From contig PHCI01000003.1 in NCBI GenBank assembly GCA_002842205.1, positions 1 through 64,000 of the forward strand: DNA of 64,000 nucleotides, written 5' to 3'. The translations under genes and the position numbers were made by a program. This DNA comes from Betaproteobacteria bacterium HGW-Betaproteobacteria-3 (GTDB lineage Bacteria; Pseudomonadota; Gammaproteobacteria; Burkholderiales; Burkholderiaceae_C). The notes below the pieces were generated by a model. That model had not been told where the DNA came from and did no database searches. It saw only the letters and a program-made list of their open reading frames with translations. This document shows, in pieces, positions 54,744 to 63,310 of the stretch. How positions within the stretch are numbered: the stretch's first letter is position 1; every line of letters starts with the position of its first letter.

Positions 54744-54764
54744 TGGTGGTACTTTTGGTGGTAC
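54744..54764 (+). repeat. Two TGGTGGTAC direct repeats behind the AbiE pair
   Basis: TGGTGGTAC occurs at 54744-54752 and 54756-54764, 7 bp after the AbiEii stop. Such short direct repeats resemble integrase arm-type sites and may mark the right edge of the island. The remaining 100 bp to the kinase gene hold an imperfect stem (AAACTTCAGA / TCTGAGGTTT). Confidence 0.45.
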
Positions 54765-54872
54765 CTCAAACTTCAGACCAGAGAAATCTGAGGTTTCATG
54801 CGCCTTCCAGCCCATGATGTGAATGACGCCCTCGCTGACGGGGTTTTCTTTTGTCCGGGATAGACTGTGCAC

Positions 54873-56234
54873 ATGCTTCCAGCCCACCCGCCCACACCCG
54901 TGAAAGAGTCCGAATCCGACTGGGTGGACGGGCAATTGGTCCGGGAGCTGATGTCCACCGCCAAGGTCTCGCAGTACCTGGCGCTGTCGCTGTCGCCCAT
55001 CCTGGTGCTGGTGCTGTATGGCGTTGTGCCTGGCTGGCAGTTGGCCCTGTGGACCGTCACAGCCCTCAGCGTGGCCATGTTCCGCCTGTGGATCATGCAC
55101 CACTATGAGCGCCACTACGCGCAGGGTGACACGGCCCGCCAGCGCGTGTTCATGCGCAAGTTTGGCTTGTGGTGGCCTTTCAGTGCCATGGTGTGGGGGT
55201 TGTCGGCTCTGCTTTTTTTTGACAAGACGCCGCTGGTCAACCAGTTCACCAGCCTGCTGATGATCGCGGGCGTCTGCGCGACGTCCATGGGCAGCTTTGC
55301 GGCCCACCGGCCAACCCAACGCAACTATATTCTGACGCTCAGCGTGACCATGGCGGCGGTAATCCTGTGGCGGACCGTGGTGGACCGTCAATTCGAGAGT
55401 CCGGCCTACCATTACTGGCTGTTGCTGCTGGTGGTGCTGAATTGCGTGATCCTGCTCAAGACCGGCGAGCAGCTGCACCGCACCAGCCGACGCAATGCCG
55501 AATTGCGTTACCGCAATGACCAGCTGATTGGATCGCTGATCCAGCAGACCGACGCCGCACTGGCGGCTGTCACGGTCAAAAACCGGTTTCTGGCCAGTGC
55601 CGCGCACGACATCCGCCAACCGGTGCACGCGTTGGCACTTTATGCCGACTGGCTGCGCAACGAGCCGGACCTTGCGCGCGAGATCACGCCCAAGATCGTC
55701 GAGGCCACCAAGGCGGTGAACTCCCTGTTTGATTCGCTGTTTGACCTGGCGCGGCTGGATTCTGGCCAGGTGCAGGTCCGTGTGGAACGCATCGACGTGG
55801 TTCGGCTGCTCAAGGATCTTGAGCTGCAATACCGGCCAATGGCGCAAGCGCGTGGGCTGCAGTTTCGCCTGCGCCTGGCCCCCGGTTGTGTGCTGTCCGA
55901 CCAGATTTTGCTCAAGCGTGTGCTGGGCAACCTGATCGCCAACGCCATCAAGTACACCGCGTCCGGTGGCATTCTGGTCGCGTCACGCCGCGACGGCAAC
56001 GGCATGCGCATCGAGGTGTGGGACACGGGCGTGGGCATTGCGGTCGACCAGCAGGGCGCCGTGTTTGACGAGTTCTACAAGGTGCCGGTGCATGCAGGCA
56101 CGGAAGACGGCTTTGGGCTGGGCCTGTCGATCGTGACGCGCCTGCTGGCGTTGATGGGGCACTCGGTCACGCTGGCGTCGCGCCAGGGCAAGGGGACGGT
56201 CCTGCGCATCGTGGTACGCGAGGGTTGCGCCTGA
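54873..56234 (+). CDS. Membrane histidine kinase without receiver domain
   Basis: 453 residues from ATG 54873, or two more from GTG 54867. Five or six membrane helices lie between 40 and 200, with no periplasmic sensor domain of note. A short coiled linker leads to the H-box SAAHDIRQPVHALALYADWL and an ATPase domain with NLIANAIKYTASGG and GFGLGLSIVTRLLALMG. The likely partner is the LuxR-type regulator encoded convergently 45 bp away. The signal is unknown. Confidence 0.88.
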   Translation: MLPAHPPTPVKESESDWVDGQLVRELMSTAKVSQYLALSLSPILVLVLYGVVPGWQLALWTVTALSVAMFRLWIMHHYERHYAQGDTARQRVFMRKFGLWWPFSAMVWGLSALLFFDKTPLVNQFTSLLMIAGVCATSMGSFAAHRPTQRNYILTLSVTMAAVILWRTVVDRQFESPAYHYWLLLLVVLNCVILLKTGEQLHRTSRRNAELRYRNDQLIGSLIQQTDAALAAVTVKNRFLASAAHDIRQPVHALALYADWLRNEPDLAREITPKIVEATKAVNSLFDSLFDLARLDSGQVQVRVERIDVVRLLKDLELQYRPMAQARGLQFRLRLAPGCVLSDQILLKRVLGNLIANAIKYTASGGILVASRRDGNGMRIEVWDTGVGIAVDQQGAVFDEFYKVPVHAGTEDGFGLGLSIVTRLLALMGHSVTLASRQGKGTVLRIVVREGCA

Positions 56235-56251
56235 GAATGTCCTGTCCGGAG

Positions 56252-56265
56252 GCCCTGGCCAGGGC
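56252..56265. other. GC palindrome between convergent kinase and regulator genes
   Basis: GCCCTGGCCAGGGC is a perfect 14-bp palindrome in the 45-bp gap between the two stops. It may slow transcription from either side. No T-run is present. Confidence 0.35.
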
Positions 56266-56279
56266 ATGGAAATGGCCGC

Positions 56280-56867
56280 CTAAAGCAGCCCGTGGGTGCG
56301 GGCGTAGTGCACGGTTTGCGTGCGGCTCTTGACACCCAGGCGGCGGAACAGCCGCCACAGATGCACCTTGACGGTGTGCTCGCTGATGCCCAGCGATTCT
56401 GCGATGTCGCGGTTGCTCAGGCCCTGGTCGAGCATGACGATCAACTGCTTCTGGCGCTTGGACAGCTTGCTGTCGGTGGGGGCCAGCTCTTCAAACCCGC
56501 TGTCGGCCACCAGCAGGGCGCGCAATGCGGCGCCGATTTCGGCTGCACCGGACGATTTTTCGATGTAGATGTCGGCGCCCGCGTCCACGCACTGCTCTTC
56601 CACGTCGTCGGCGGGGGCGGCCGAAATGACGGCCAGCGGCGTTTTGGGGTAGCGCGTCTTGAGTTCGATCACGCCCGAGACGCCCACCGTGTCGGGCAGC
56701 TTGAGGTCGAGGCAAAACAGTTCGGGCTCGCCGTGCTGGCTTACCGCCGCGGCCAGGCCGCTCAGGCGGTCCAGTTCGACGATGTCGGCGCCTGCGCGCT
56801 GGCGCCGCAGCAGCATGACGACGGCTTCGCGCATCAGGGGGTGGTCATCAATGACGTAAATGGTCAT
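56280..56867 (-). CDS. NarL/LuxR-type response regulator
   Basis: 195 residues. Receiver domain with VIDDHPLMREAV and phospho-acceptor Asp in LFCLDLKLPDT (about 54). HTH domain reads LSKRQKQLIVMLDQGLSNRD and then IAESLGISEHTVKVHLWRLF. It probably partners the convergent kinase at 54873. Upstream two GATACATGT repeats 22 bp apart could be its own binding sites. Targets are unknown. Confidence 0.92.
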   Translation of the reverse strand: MTIYVIDDHPLMREAVVMLLRRQRAGADIVELDRLSGLAAAVSQHGEPELFCLDLKLPDTVGVSGVIELKTRYPKTPLAVISAAPADDVEEQCVDAGADIYIEKSSGAAEIGAALRALLVADSGFEELAPTDSKLSKRQKQLIVMLDQGLSNRDIAESLGISEHTVKVHLWRLFRRLGVKSRTQTVHYARTHGLL

Positions 56868-56900
56868 GGCGGGAGTAGTTCTCAGATATGTTGTGCAAAT

Positions 56901-56931
56901 GATACATGTAAGGCGAAATTCGGATACATGT
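56901..56931. promoter_or_regulatory. Pair of GATACATGT direct repeats upstream of the LuxR-type regulator
   Basis: GATACATGT occurs at 56901-56909 and 56923-56931, 22 bp apart and therefore on one helix face. Each holds the palindrome ACATGT. They lie in the 92-bp gap before the regulator, which makes them candidate autoregulatory sites. Confidence 0.5.
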
Positions 56932-56959
56932 TCTCACAATACTGCGATTGTCGAGAAGG

Positions 56960-58183
56960 TCAATAGTTCAGGCCAATGGCGGCACGAACGTCTTTCATGG
57001 TCTCGCGCGCGGTGGTACGCGCCCGCTCGGTGCCGGCATCCACGATGTCGCGCACGATCTTCGGGTTGCGCAGGTAAGGTTCGGCGCGCGCCAGCATGGG
57101 TTGCTGTTCAGCCAGAATGCCGTCGATCACGGGTTGTTTGCATTCAAGGCAACCGATGCCCGCGCTCTTGCAGCCCGAAACCACCCACTGTTGCGTGGCC
57201 GCGTCAGAGTACACCCGGTGGAACTGCCAGACCGGGCATTTCTCCGGGTCGCCCGGGTCGCTGCGTTTCACCCGCGCCGGATCGGTGGGCATGCGGCGCA
57301 CCTTGTGCTCGATCTGGGCCTTGTCTTCGCGGATGGCAATGGCGTTGTTGTAACTTTTGCTCATCTTGGCGCCGTCCAGCCCCGGCAGCTTGCTGGCGGT
57401 GGTCAGCAGCACTTGCGGCTCGGTCAGCACGGCCTTGCCGGTGCCGCGAAACCAGGCTTCGAGGCGTTCGCGCTCGGGCGTGCTCAGGGCCGCGTGACCG
57501 GTGATGAAGCCCACCGCGCCTTCCAGCGCCTTGGCGTCGCCGCCCTGTTGCCAGGCCTTGCGCGATTTTTCGAGCCGTTTCACGCTGTCTTTTTCAAGCA
57601 CCGCGAGGGTCTGCTGCACCAGCGCGTCGAAGTGGGCCTCCTTGCCGTACAGGTGGTTGAAGCGGCGGGCTGCCTCGCGGGTCAGTTCCACATGGCTGGC
57701 CTGGTCTTCGCCCACGGGCACCCATTTGGCCTTGTAGATCAGGATGTCGGCCGCCTGCAGCAGCGGATAGCCGAGGAAGCCGTAGGTGGACAGGTCCTTG
57801 TCCTTGAGCTTTTCCTGTTGATCCTTGTAAGTGGGTACGCGCTCCAGCCAGCTGATGGGCGTGCCCATGGCCAGCAGCGTGAACAGTTCGGCGTGTTCGG
57901 GAATGCGGCTTTGCAGGAAGATGGTGCACTGGGCCGGGTCCAGGCCCGCGGCCAGCCAGTCGATCACCATCTCGTACACGTTTTTCTCGATGATCTCGCG
58001 GCTTTCGTAGTGCGTCGTCAGCGCATGCCAGTCGGCCACGAAATAGAAGCACTCCATTTCGGATTGCAGGCGCACCCAGTTCTTGAGGGCGCCGTGGTAG
58101 TGGCCCAGGTGCAGCGCGCCGGTCGGGCGCATGCCGGAGAGCACGCGGTCGCGGGGCGCCACGGCGAGATTGTTCTGTGTCAT
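56960..58183 (-). CDS. trpS: Tryptophanyl-tRNA synthetase
   Basis: 407 residues. The HIGH box is TGALHLGHYHGALKNW and KMSKS reads GAKMSKSYNNAIAIRED. FVADWHALT and the GEDQASHVELTREAARRF region are typical of TrpS. It charges tRNA-Trp with tryptophan. The protein is longer than the E. coli enzyme (334) because of extra sequence near the C-terminus with a CLEC motif, a feature of some betaproteobacterial forms. Confidence 0.97.
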   Translation of the reverse strand: MTQNNLAVAPRDRVLSGMRPTGALHLGHYHGALKNWVRLQSEMECFYFVADWHALTTHYESREIIEKNVYEMVIDWLAAGLDPAQCTIFLQSRIPEHAELFTLLAMGTPISWLERVPTYKDQQEKLKDKDLSTYGFLGYPLLQAADILIYKAKWVPVGEDQASHVELTREAARRFNHLYGKEAHFDALVQQTLAVLEKDSVKRLEKSRKAWQQGGDAKALEGAVGFITGHAALSTPERERLEAWFRGTGKAVLTEPQVLLTTASKLPGLDGAKMSKSYNNAIAIREDKAQIEHKVRRMPTDPARVKRSDPGDPEKCPVWQFHRVYSDAATQQWVVSGCKSAGIGCLECKQPVIDGILAEQQPMLARAEPYLRNPKIVRDIVDAGTERARTTARETMKDVRAAIGLNY

Positions 58184-58184
58184 G

Positions 58185-58862
58185 TCACTTCACGAGGAAA
58201 CTCAGCGGGGTGAGCAGGATTTCCAGCAGACCGTAGGTGAGGCCCATCACGGGGCGCAGCCACAGGTTGCTGACCACGCCGGCAATCACGAGCGCCATCA
58301 CGATGAAAAAGCCCCAGGGCTCCACGCGCGACACCAGCTCGGCCTGCCGCCAGGGCAGCAGCCCCACCAGGATGCGGCCGCCATCGAGCGGCGGCAGCGG
58401 GAACAGGTTGAAGGCAAACATCACCACGTTGACCAGCATGCCGGCGCGGCACATCTCGATGAAAAACCGCTCGGTCAGCCCGGCACCCACCAGCACATAC
58501 AGCAGCGCGCCCCACAGCAGCGCCTGCAGCAGGTTGGAGGCGGGCCCGGCCAGCGCCACCCAGACCATGTCGCGCTTGGGGTTGCGCAGGTTGCCAAAGC
58601 GCACCGGCACCGGCTTGGCATAGCCGAACAGGAACGCGCCGGAGGTGGCGAAATACAGCAGCAGCGGCATCAGGATCGTGCCCACCGGGTCGATGTGCTT
58701 GATCGGGTTGAGCGTGATGCGCCCGAGCATCCAGGCCGTGTTGTCGCCAAAATGCCGTGCGACGTAGCCGTGCGCGGCCTCGTGCAGGGTGATGGCGAAC
58801 AGCACGGGCAAGGCGTACAGCGCGACGGTTTGAATCAGGTTGGCAATGTCCACGGGTGCCAT
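58185..58862 (-). CDS. M50-family site-2 protease-like membrane protein
   Basis: 225 residues from the ATG at 58862; the ATG at 58988 gives an unlikely leader. The zinc motif is ITLHEAAHGYVA and a second metal region is NLFPLPPLDGGRILVGLLP. Several helices surround it. Family members cut proteins within membranes, but small stand-alone forms have no well-known substrates. It lies one base from the trpS start on the same strand. Confidence 0.88.
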   Translation of the reverse strand: MAPVDIANLIQTVALYALPVLFAITLHEAAHGYVARHFGDNTAWMLGRITLNPIKHIDPVGTILMPLLLYFATSGAFLFGYAKPVPVRFGNLRNPKRDMVWVALAGPASNLLQALLWGALLYVLVGAGLTERFFIEMCRAGMLVNVVMFAFNLFPLPPLDGGRILVGLLPWRQAELVSRVEPWGFFIVMALVIAGVVSNLWLRPVMGLTYGLLEILLTPLSFLVK

Positions 58863-58923
58863 TGTCTCAGAGGCTGAAAACCGTTCGCCCGGGGCGCAAC
58901 CGCAGCGATGTGGGCGGGGGTGT

Positions 58924-59568
58924 TCATGCGGCTTGCAGACCGAGCGCGGCAAGGTTGCCACGGCCCTGCCGCACGACCACTGCGTCACCGCCGGTGCCCA
59001 TGGGCGTGAGGTCGATCACGGTGGTGGGATCGGACGGGCAGGCGCCCGCGTCCACGATGGCCGCCAGCGGGTGCTCCAGGCGCTCGCGGATTTCTTCGGC
59101 GCTGTGCAGTGGCTCGGTCTCGCCGGGGGGGATCAGCGTGGTGGCCAGCAGCGCGCTGCCGTGCAGGGCCAGCAGTTCCTGCAGCGCCTTGTGGGCCGGC
59201 ACGCGCAGGCCGATGGTCTTGCGCTGCGGGTGGCTCACACGCCGGGGCACCTCTTTGGTGGCTTCCAGGATGAAGGTGTAGGGGCCGGGCGTGCCGAGCT
59301 TGAGCAGGCGGAACTGGCGGTTGTCGACCCGGGCGTAGTTGGCCAGTTCGGCCAGGTCGCGGCACAGCAGGGTGAGGTGGTGCTTGTCATCGACCCCGCG
59401 AATGCGGCGCAGCGTGTCGGCCGCCGCCTTGTCGTCCAGGTGGCAGACCAGCGCGTAGCTGGAGTCGGTGGGCACGGCCAGGATGCCGCCGCGCGCGAGC
59501 AGCGCCACGGCCTGCTTGAGCAATCGCGCCTGCGGGTTGTCGGGGTGGACTTCGAAATACTGGGCCAT
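58924..59568 (-). CDS. YciO/Sua5 (TsaC-like) L-threonylcarbamoyladenylate synthase family protein
   Basis: 214 residues from the ATG at 59568. The core reads LLARGGILAVPTDSSYALVC, RIRGVDDKHHLTLLCRDL and PYTFILEATKEVPRR, matching the YrdC/YciO fold. TsaC makes the adenylate for t6A tRNA modification; YciO paralogues have this fold with unclear activity. The start overlaps the EamA stop by one base. A true tsaC elsewhere cannot be ruled out. Confidence 0.85.
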   Translation of the reverse strand: MAQYFEVHPDNPQARLLKQAVALLARGGILAVPTDSSYALVCHLDDKAAADTLRRIRGVDDKHHLTLLCRDLAELANYARVDNRQFRLLKLGTPGPYTFILEATKEVPRRVSHPQRKTIGLRVPAHKALQELLALHGSALLATTLIPPGETEPLHSAEEIRERLEHPLAAIVDAGACPSDPTTVIDLTPMGTGGDAVVVRQGRGNLAALGLQAA

Positions 59569-60476
59569 CAGCGTTGCGCCCCGGTGGGCGGCGTGGTTCT
59601 GGAAGTGGAACGGCGATTTTCGCGCGCGGTCAGCCAGCCGCCCGCAGCGCCGCAAATGGCGATCAGCGCGATGCCCGCCATCGACCAGCCGTCGGGCACG
59701 TGCGAGAACACCACCCAGCCGCCCAGCATGGCAAAGCCGATCTGGGCGTAAAGGTACGGCGTGAGGGTGGACGCGGGTGCCCGGGCGTAGGCCAGGATCA
59801 GCAAAAAATGCCCCACGGTCCCCATCAGCCCCATGAGCAGCAACCCGGCCCACAACTGCCAGGCGGGCAGCGCCGTCCAGACGAACGGCAGCGCCAGCGA
59901 CGCCAGCAGCGTGCCGATCCAGCCGGTGTAGAAGTGCATGGTCATCGGGTCTTCGGTGCGGGCGAGCTTGCTGGTGAGCACCTGAAACCACGCGTTGCAG
60001 GCCACCAGGCCCAGCGGCAGCAGCATCGCCCAGTTGAAGTCGTCGCGTTGCGGGCGGATGATGACGAGCGTGCCGATGAAGCCGCCCGCCACCAGCGCCC
60101 AGCGCAGAGGCGAAACCTTCTCGCCCAGCGAGGTGATGGCCAGCAACGTGACCGCCAGCGGCGTGATCATCACGATCGCGGTGAATTCGCCCACCGGCAT
60201 GTGCTTGACGCTGAAAAACGCGAACAGGCTGGTCAGCAGCAGCAACACGCCGCGCAGCGCATGAAAGCGCGGGTGCTGCGTGCGCAGCAGGTTGCGCCCG
60301 CGCGGCAGCACCGCCACGGTGCTGGCCACCGCCTGAAAGCAGTAGCGGAACCACAGCGCCATCAGCACCGGGACGCTGGCGCTGATGTATTTGGTGGTGG
60401 TGTCCAGAATCGCAAAGCAGGCCACCGCGGCCAGCGCCAGTGCAATGCTGGCCAGGACCGGACGCCCGGGGCTCAC
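59568..60476 (-). CDS. EamA/DMT-family membrane transporter
   Basis: 302 residues from GTG 60476, in a GTGA overlap with the PHP gene; an ATG at 60503 is the other choice. About ten helices in two EamA halves, for example LASIALALAAVACFAILDTT and FTAIVMITPLAVTLLAITSL. DMT transporters export amino acids, purines or other small molecules. The substrate cannot be read. The C-terminal tail is Arg/Thr-rich. Confidence 0.88.
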   Translation of the reverse strand: MSPGRPVLASIALALAAVACFAILDTTTKYISASVPVLMALWFRYCFQAVASTVAVLPRGRNLLRTQHPRFHALRGVLLLLTSLFAFFSVKHMPVGEFTAIVMITPLAVTLLAITSLGEKVSPLRWALVAGGFIGTLVIIRPQRDDFNWAMLLPLGLVACNAWFQVLTSKLARTEDPMTMHFYTGWIGTLLASLALPFVWTALPAWQLWAGLLLMGLMGTVGHFLLILAYARAPASTLTPYLYAQIGFAMLGGWVVFSHVPDGWSMAGIALIAICGAAGGWLTARENRRSTSRTTPPTGAQR

Positions 60477-61327
60477 CGGATGCGGTCCGCCAGCAGCTCC
60501 CACACCGGCGTCAATTCGCCCGGCAACAGCGGCAGGGTGCCCAGATCGGTGTGGCTCTCGTTGGGGCTGTGGAAATCGCTGCCGCGCGAGGCCGCCAGGC
60601 CGAACTCGCGGGCGGTTTCGCCGTATTTGACGGCTTCGGCGGCGGAATGGCTGCCGGTCACCACCTCTACGCCACGGCCGCCATGCGCCTTGAATTCGGA
60701 GAACAGCGCGAATTCTTCGTTGGCGGTGAACTTGTAACGCGCCGGGTGGGCGATCACGGCCACGCCACCGGCCCGGGTGATCCAGCCCACCGCCTCGGCC
60801 AGCGTGGCCCAGCGGTGCGGCACATAGCCGGGTTTGCCTTCGGTCAGGTATTTGCGGAACACCTCGGAGGTGTCCTTGCAGACCCCGGTTTCGACCAGGA
60901 AGCGCGCGAAGTGGGTGCGTGAGATCAACGCCGGGTTGCCCACGTAGCGCAGCGCGCCTTCGTAGGCGCCGCGGATGCCCACGCGGGCCAGGTCGGCGGC
61001 CATGTCCTGGGCGCGCAGGTCGCGGCCGCTGCGGGTCTTGGCCAAGCCCTGGGCCATGGCCGCGTCCAGCGGGTCAAATCCCAGCCCGACGATGTGCACG
61101 GTTTCGCCCGCGAACGTGACCGACACCTCGGTGCCGGTGAGGTAATGCATGTCGTGGGCCCGGGCGGCGGCGGCGGCCCGCTGCTGGCCGCCGATTTCGT
61201 CGTGGTCGGTCAGGGCCCAGAGCTCGACACCGTTGGCCTTGGCGCGCGACGCCAGTTCCTCCGGGGTGAGGGTGCCGTCGGAGACGACGGAGTGGCAGTG
61301 CAGGTCGGCATTGAGATAGGTGGTCAC
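60473..61327 (-). CDS. PHP-domain phosphoesterase (RNase AM / nucleoside bisphosphatase type)
   Basis: 284 residues with the PHP metal sites DLHCHSVVSDG, LTDHDEIGG, AHPARY and GSDFHSPN. This fits the YciV/Rnm family, which hydrolyses 3',5'-nucleoside bisphosphates and trims RNA ends in other bacteria. It is the first gene of a group (PHP, EamA, YciO) with overlapping ends. Repeat A copy 8 lies 106 bp upstream. Confidence 0.88.
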   Translation of the reverse strand: MTTYLNADLHCHSVVSDGTLTPEELASRAKANGVELWALTDHDEIGGQQRAAAAARAHDMHYLTGTEVSVTFAGETVHIVGLGFDPLDAAMAQGLAKTRSGRDLRAQDMAADLARVGIRGAYEGALRYVGNPALISRTHFARFLVETGVCKDTSEVFRKYLTEGKPGYVPHRWATLAEAVGWITRAGGVAVIAHPARYKFTANEEFALFSEFKAHGGRGVEVVTGSHSAAEAVKYGETAREFGLAASRGSDFHSPNESHTDLGTLPLLPGELTPVWELLADRIR

Positions 61328-61432
61328 CGGACCATTTTAGGGTTTCCACCGAAACCGCGCCCACCTGCGGCGGGTGCCAAGGCCCGCGCAAGGGCCATCG
61401 GGTGGGCCATGGGGGGGGTGGATCATGACTAC

Positions 61433-61486
61433 TGAATAAATAGCAAAGTATGACCTATTGACGGGGGCTAAAGGCCAATTTCATCC
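61433..61486 (+). repeat. Dispersed repeat A, copy 8 (contains recJ stop codon)
   Basis: Forward copy: AAATAGCAAAGTATGACC then TATTGACGGGGGCTAAAGGC. Its end supplies the recJ stop TGA (61481-61483 on the minus strand). Confidence 0.92.
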
Positions 61487-63310
61487 AATTTCTGCGCCGT
61501 CGACCAGAAACCGCACCCGGCGCACGCCCTGCCACTCGTCGGCGTCCAGCCGGAAGGCCAGCTTGACGCGGGCGGGCAGGGGTTCGGTGTGGCCAAACCA
61601 GATGCCGTCCACCGGCTGGCCCTGGTGCCGCAGCTTGAGCGCCAGGTGCTTTTCGCCCACCAGCCGCTGGCTGATGACTTCGACCTCTTCACTGAAGGTG
61701 GGGGCCGCAAAGCCCTGGCCCCAGACCTCGCGGTGCAGCGTGTCGACCAGCTCGGTGCGGCGGTATTCGGGCGCGAGCGGGCCGTCGGTGTCGAGCCGCC
61801 GCGACAGGGTGGCGGCGTCCAGCCATTCCTGCGCGACCTGGTGCAGCGCCTGCTCGAAACGCTCGAAATCGTCTGCGGCGATGGTGCAGCCGGCCGCCAT
61901 GGCGTGGCCGCCAAAGCGCAGCAGCACGCCCGGGTGGCGCTTGGTGACGAGGTCGAGCGCGTCGCGCAGATGAAAGCCGGGGATCGAGCGGCCCGAGCCC
62001 TTGAGCTCGTGCTCGCGCCCCGGCGCGCCGCTGGCGGCAAACACGAAGGTGGGGCGGTGGTATTGGTCCTTGAGGCGTGAGGCCACGATGCCGACCACGC
62101 CCTCGTGAAAGTCGGGGCCGAACACGCAGATGGCCGGGGGCGCGGTTCCCGCAGCGGCCTCGCTCTCGTCGAACAGCGACGCGGCGATCCGCAGCGCCTG
62201 CTCGCGCATCTCGCCTTCGATCTCGCGGCGCTCGCGGTTGATGCCGTCCAGCGTGCGCGCCAGCTCATCGGCGCGGGCCGGGTCGTCGGTCAGCAGGCAT
62301 TCGATGCCCAGCGTCATGTCCGACAGCCGCCCAGCCGCGTTGATGCGCGGGCCCAGCGCAAAGCCGAAGTCGAAGGTGGTGGCCACGCGGGCATCGCGCC
62401 CGGCGGCGTTGAACAGCGCGGCCATGCCCGGCGGCAAGGCGCCTGCACGCACGCGCTTCAGGCCCTGCGCGACCAGGCGGCGGTTGTTGGCGTCGAGTCT
62501 GACCACGTCGGCCACCGTGCCCAGCGCCACCAGGGGCAGCAGGGTGTCGAGCTTGGGTTGGGGTTTCAAGGCCCCGGCAGGGGCTACTGCGCGGGCGGCG
62601 CGACCCTCCGGGAGGACGCGCGTGTCTTGGGGCGGCCCGGCGACGCTCGGCGTATCGAACGCGCCGCGCCGCCGCAGCTCGGCCCGCAGCGCCAGCAGCA
62701 CGTAAAACATCACACCCACGCCGGCGATGTGCTTGCTCTCGAACGGGCAGCCGGGCTGGTTGGGGTTGACGATCACATCCGCCACGGGAAGCTGAACCGC
62801 GCCCCCGCCAGGCGCGGCGGCGGGCAGGTGGTGGTCGGTGACCAGCGTCTGCAGGCCCAGCGCGCGGGCGGTGGCGATGCCTTCGAAGCTGGCGATGCCG
62901 TTGTCCACCGTGATCAGCACGTCGGCACCGCTGTCCCTGACGCGCTGGGCGATGGGCGGCGTGAGGCCATAGCCGTCGACCACGCGGTCGGGCACGAGGT
63001 AGCCCACCTGCTGCGCCCCCAGCATGCGCAGGCCGCGCACACCCAGCGCGCAGGCGGTGGCGCCGTCGCAGTCGTAATCGGCCACGATGCACAGTTTTTG
63101 GCCCGCGGCGATGGCGTCGGCCAGCAGCACGGCGGCCTCGGCCGCACCTTTCATCGTGGCGGGCGGCAGCAGGCGGGCCAGCGCGTCGTCGAGTTCGTCT
63201 TTGGACTGCACGCCGCGCCCCGCGTACAGGCGCGCCAGCAAGGGGTGGACGCCCGCCTGCTCCAGCGCCCAGACCGTGCGTGGCGGCACATCTCTTACTA
63301 CCAGTTTCAT
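61481..63310 (-). CDS. recJ: Single-stranded-DNA-specific exonuclease RecJ
   Basis: 609 residues. The DHH motifs are IVADYDCDGATACALGVRG, LITVDNGIASFEG and TDHHLPA. The DHHA1 region (FGGHAMAAGCTI) and an OB-fold C-terminus are present. RecJ digests ssDNA 5' to 3' in recombination and repair. About 30 residues around PPQDTRVLPEGRAARAVA are an insert read from a family B repeat. The start codon lies in repeat A copy 9 and the stop in copy 8. The stop of the next gene overlaps its ATG. Confidence 0.96.
   Translation of the reverse strand: MKLVVRDVPPRTVWALEQAGVHPLLARLYAGRGVQSKDELDDALARLLPPATMKGAAEAAVLLADAIAAGQKLCIVADYDCDGATACALGVRGLRMLGAQQVGYLVPDRVVDGYGLTPPIAQRVRDSGADVLITVDNGIASFEGIATARALGLQTLVTDHHLPAAAPGGGAVQLPVADVIVNPNQPGCPFESKHIAGVGVMFYVLLALRAELRRRGAFDTPSVAGPPQDTRVLPEGRAARAVAPAGALKPQPKLDTLLPLVALGTVADVVRLDANNRRLVAQGLKRVRAGALPPGMAALFNAAGRDARVATTFDFGFALGPRINAAGRLSDMTLGIECLLTDDPARADELARTLDGINRERREIEGEMREQALRIAASLFDESEAAAGTAPPAICVFGPDFHEGVVGIVASRLKDQYHRPTFVFAASGAPGREHELKGSGRSIPGFHLRDALDLVTKRHPGVLLRFGGHAMAAGCTIAADDFERFEQALHQVAQEWLDAATLSRRLDTDGPLAPEYRRTELVDTLHREVWGQGFAAPTFSEEVEVISQRLVGEKHLALKLRHQGQPVDGIWFGHTEPLPARVKLAFRLDADEWQGVRRVRFLVDGAEIG
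62573..62652. repeat. Repeat B copy inside recJ
   Basis: On the minus strand the sequence has CGCCGGGCCGCCCCAAGAC and CGTCCTCCCGGAGGGTCGC, matching the intergenic copy before ispH. It is in frame and adds about 27 residues to RecJ. Confidence 0.78.

Noticed and set aside
52895-54870. A direct repeat of the tRNA-Ser 3' end marking an att site
   Set aside because: No second copy of the tRNA end could be found by eye up to the kinase gene, so the island's right edge remains unproven.
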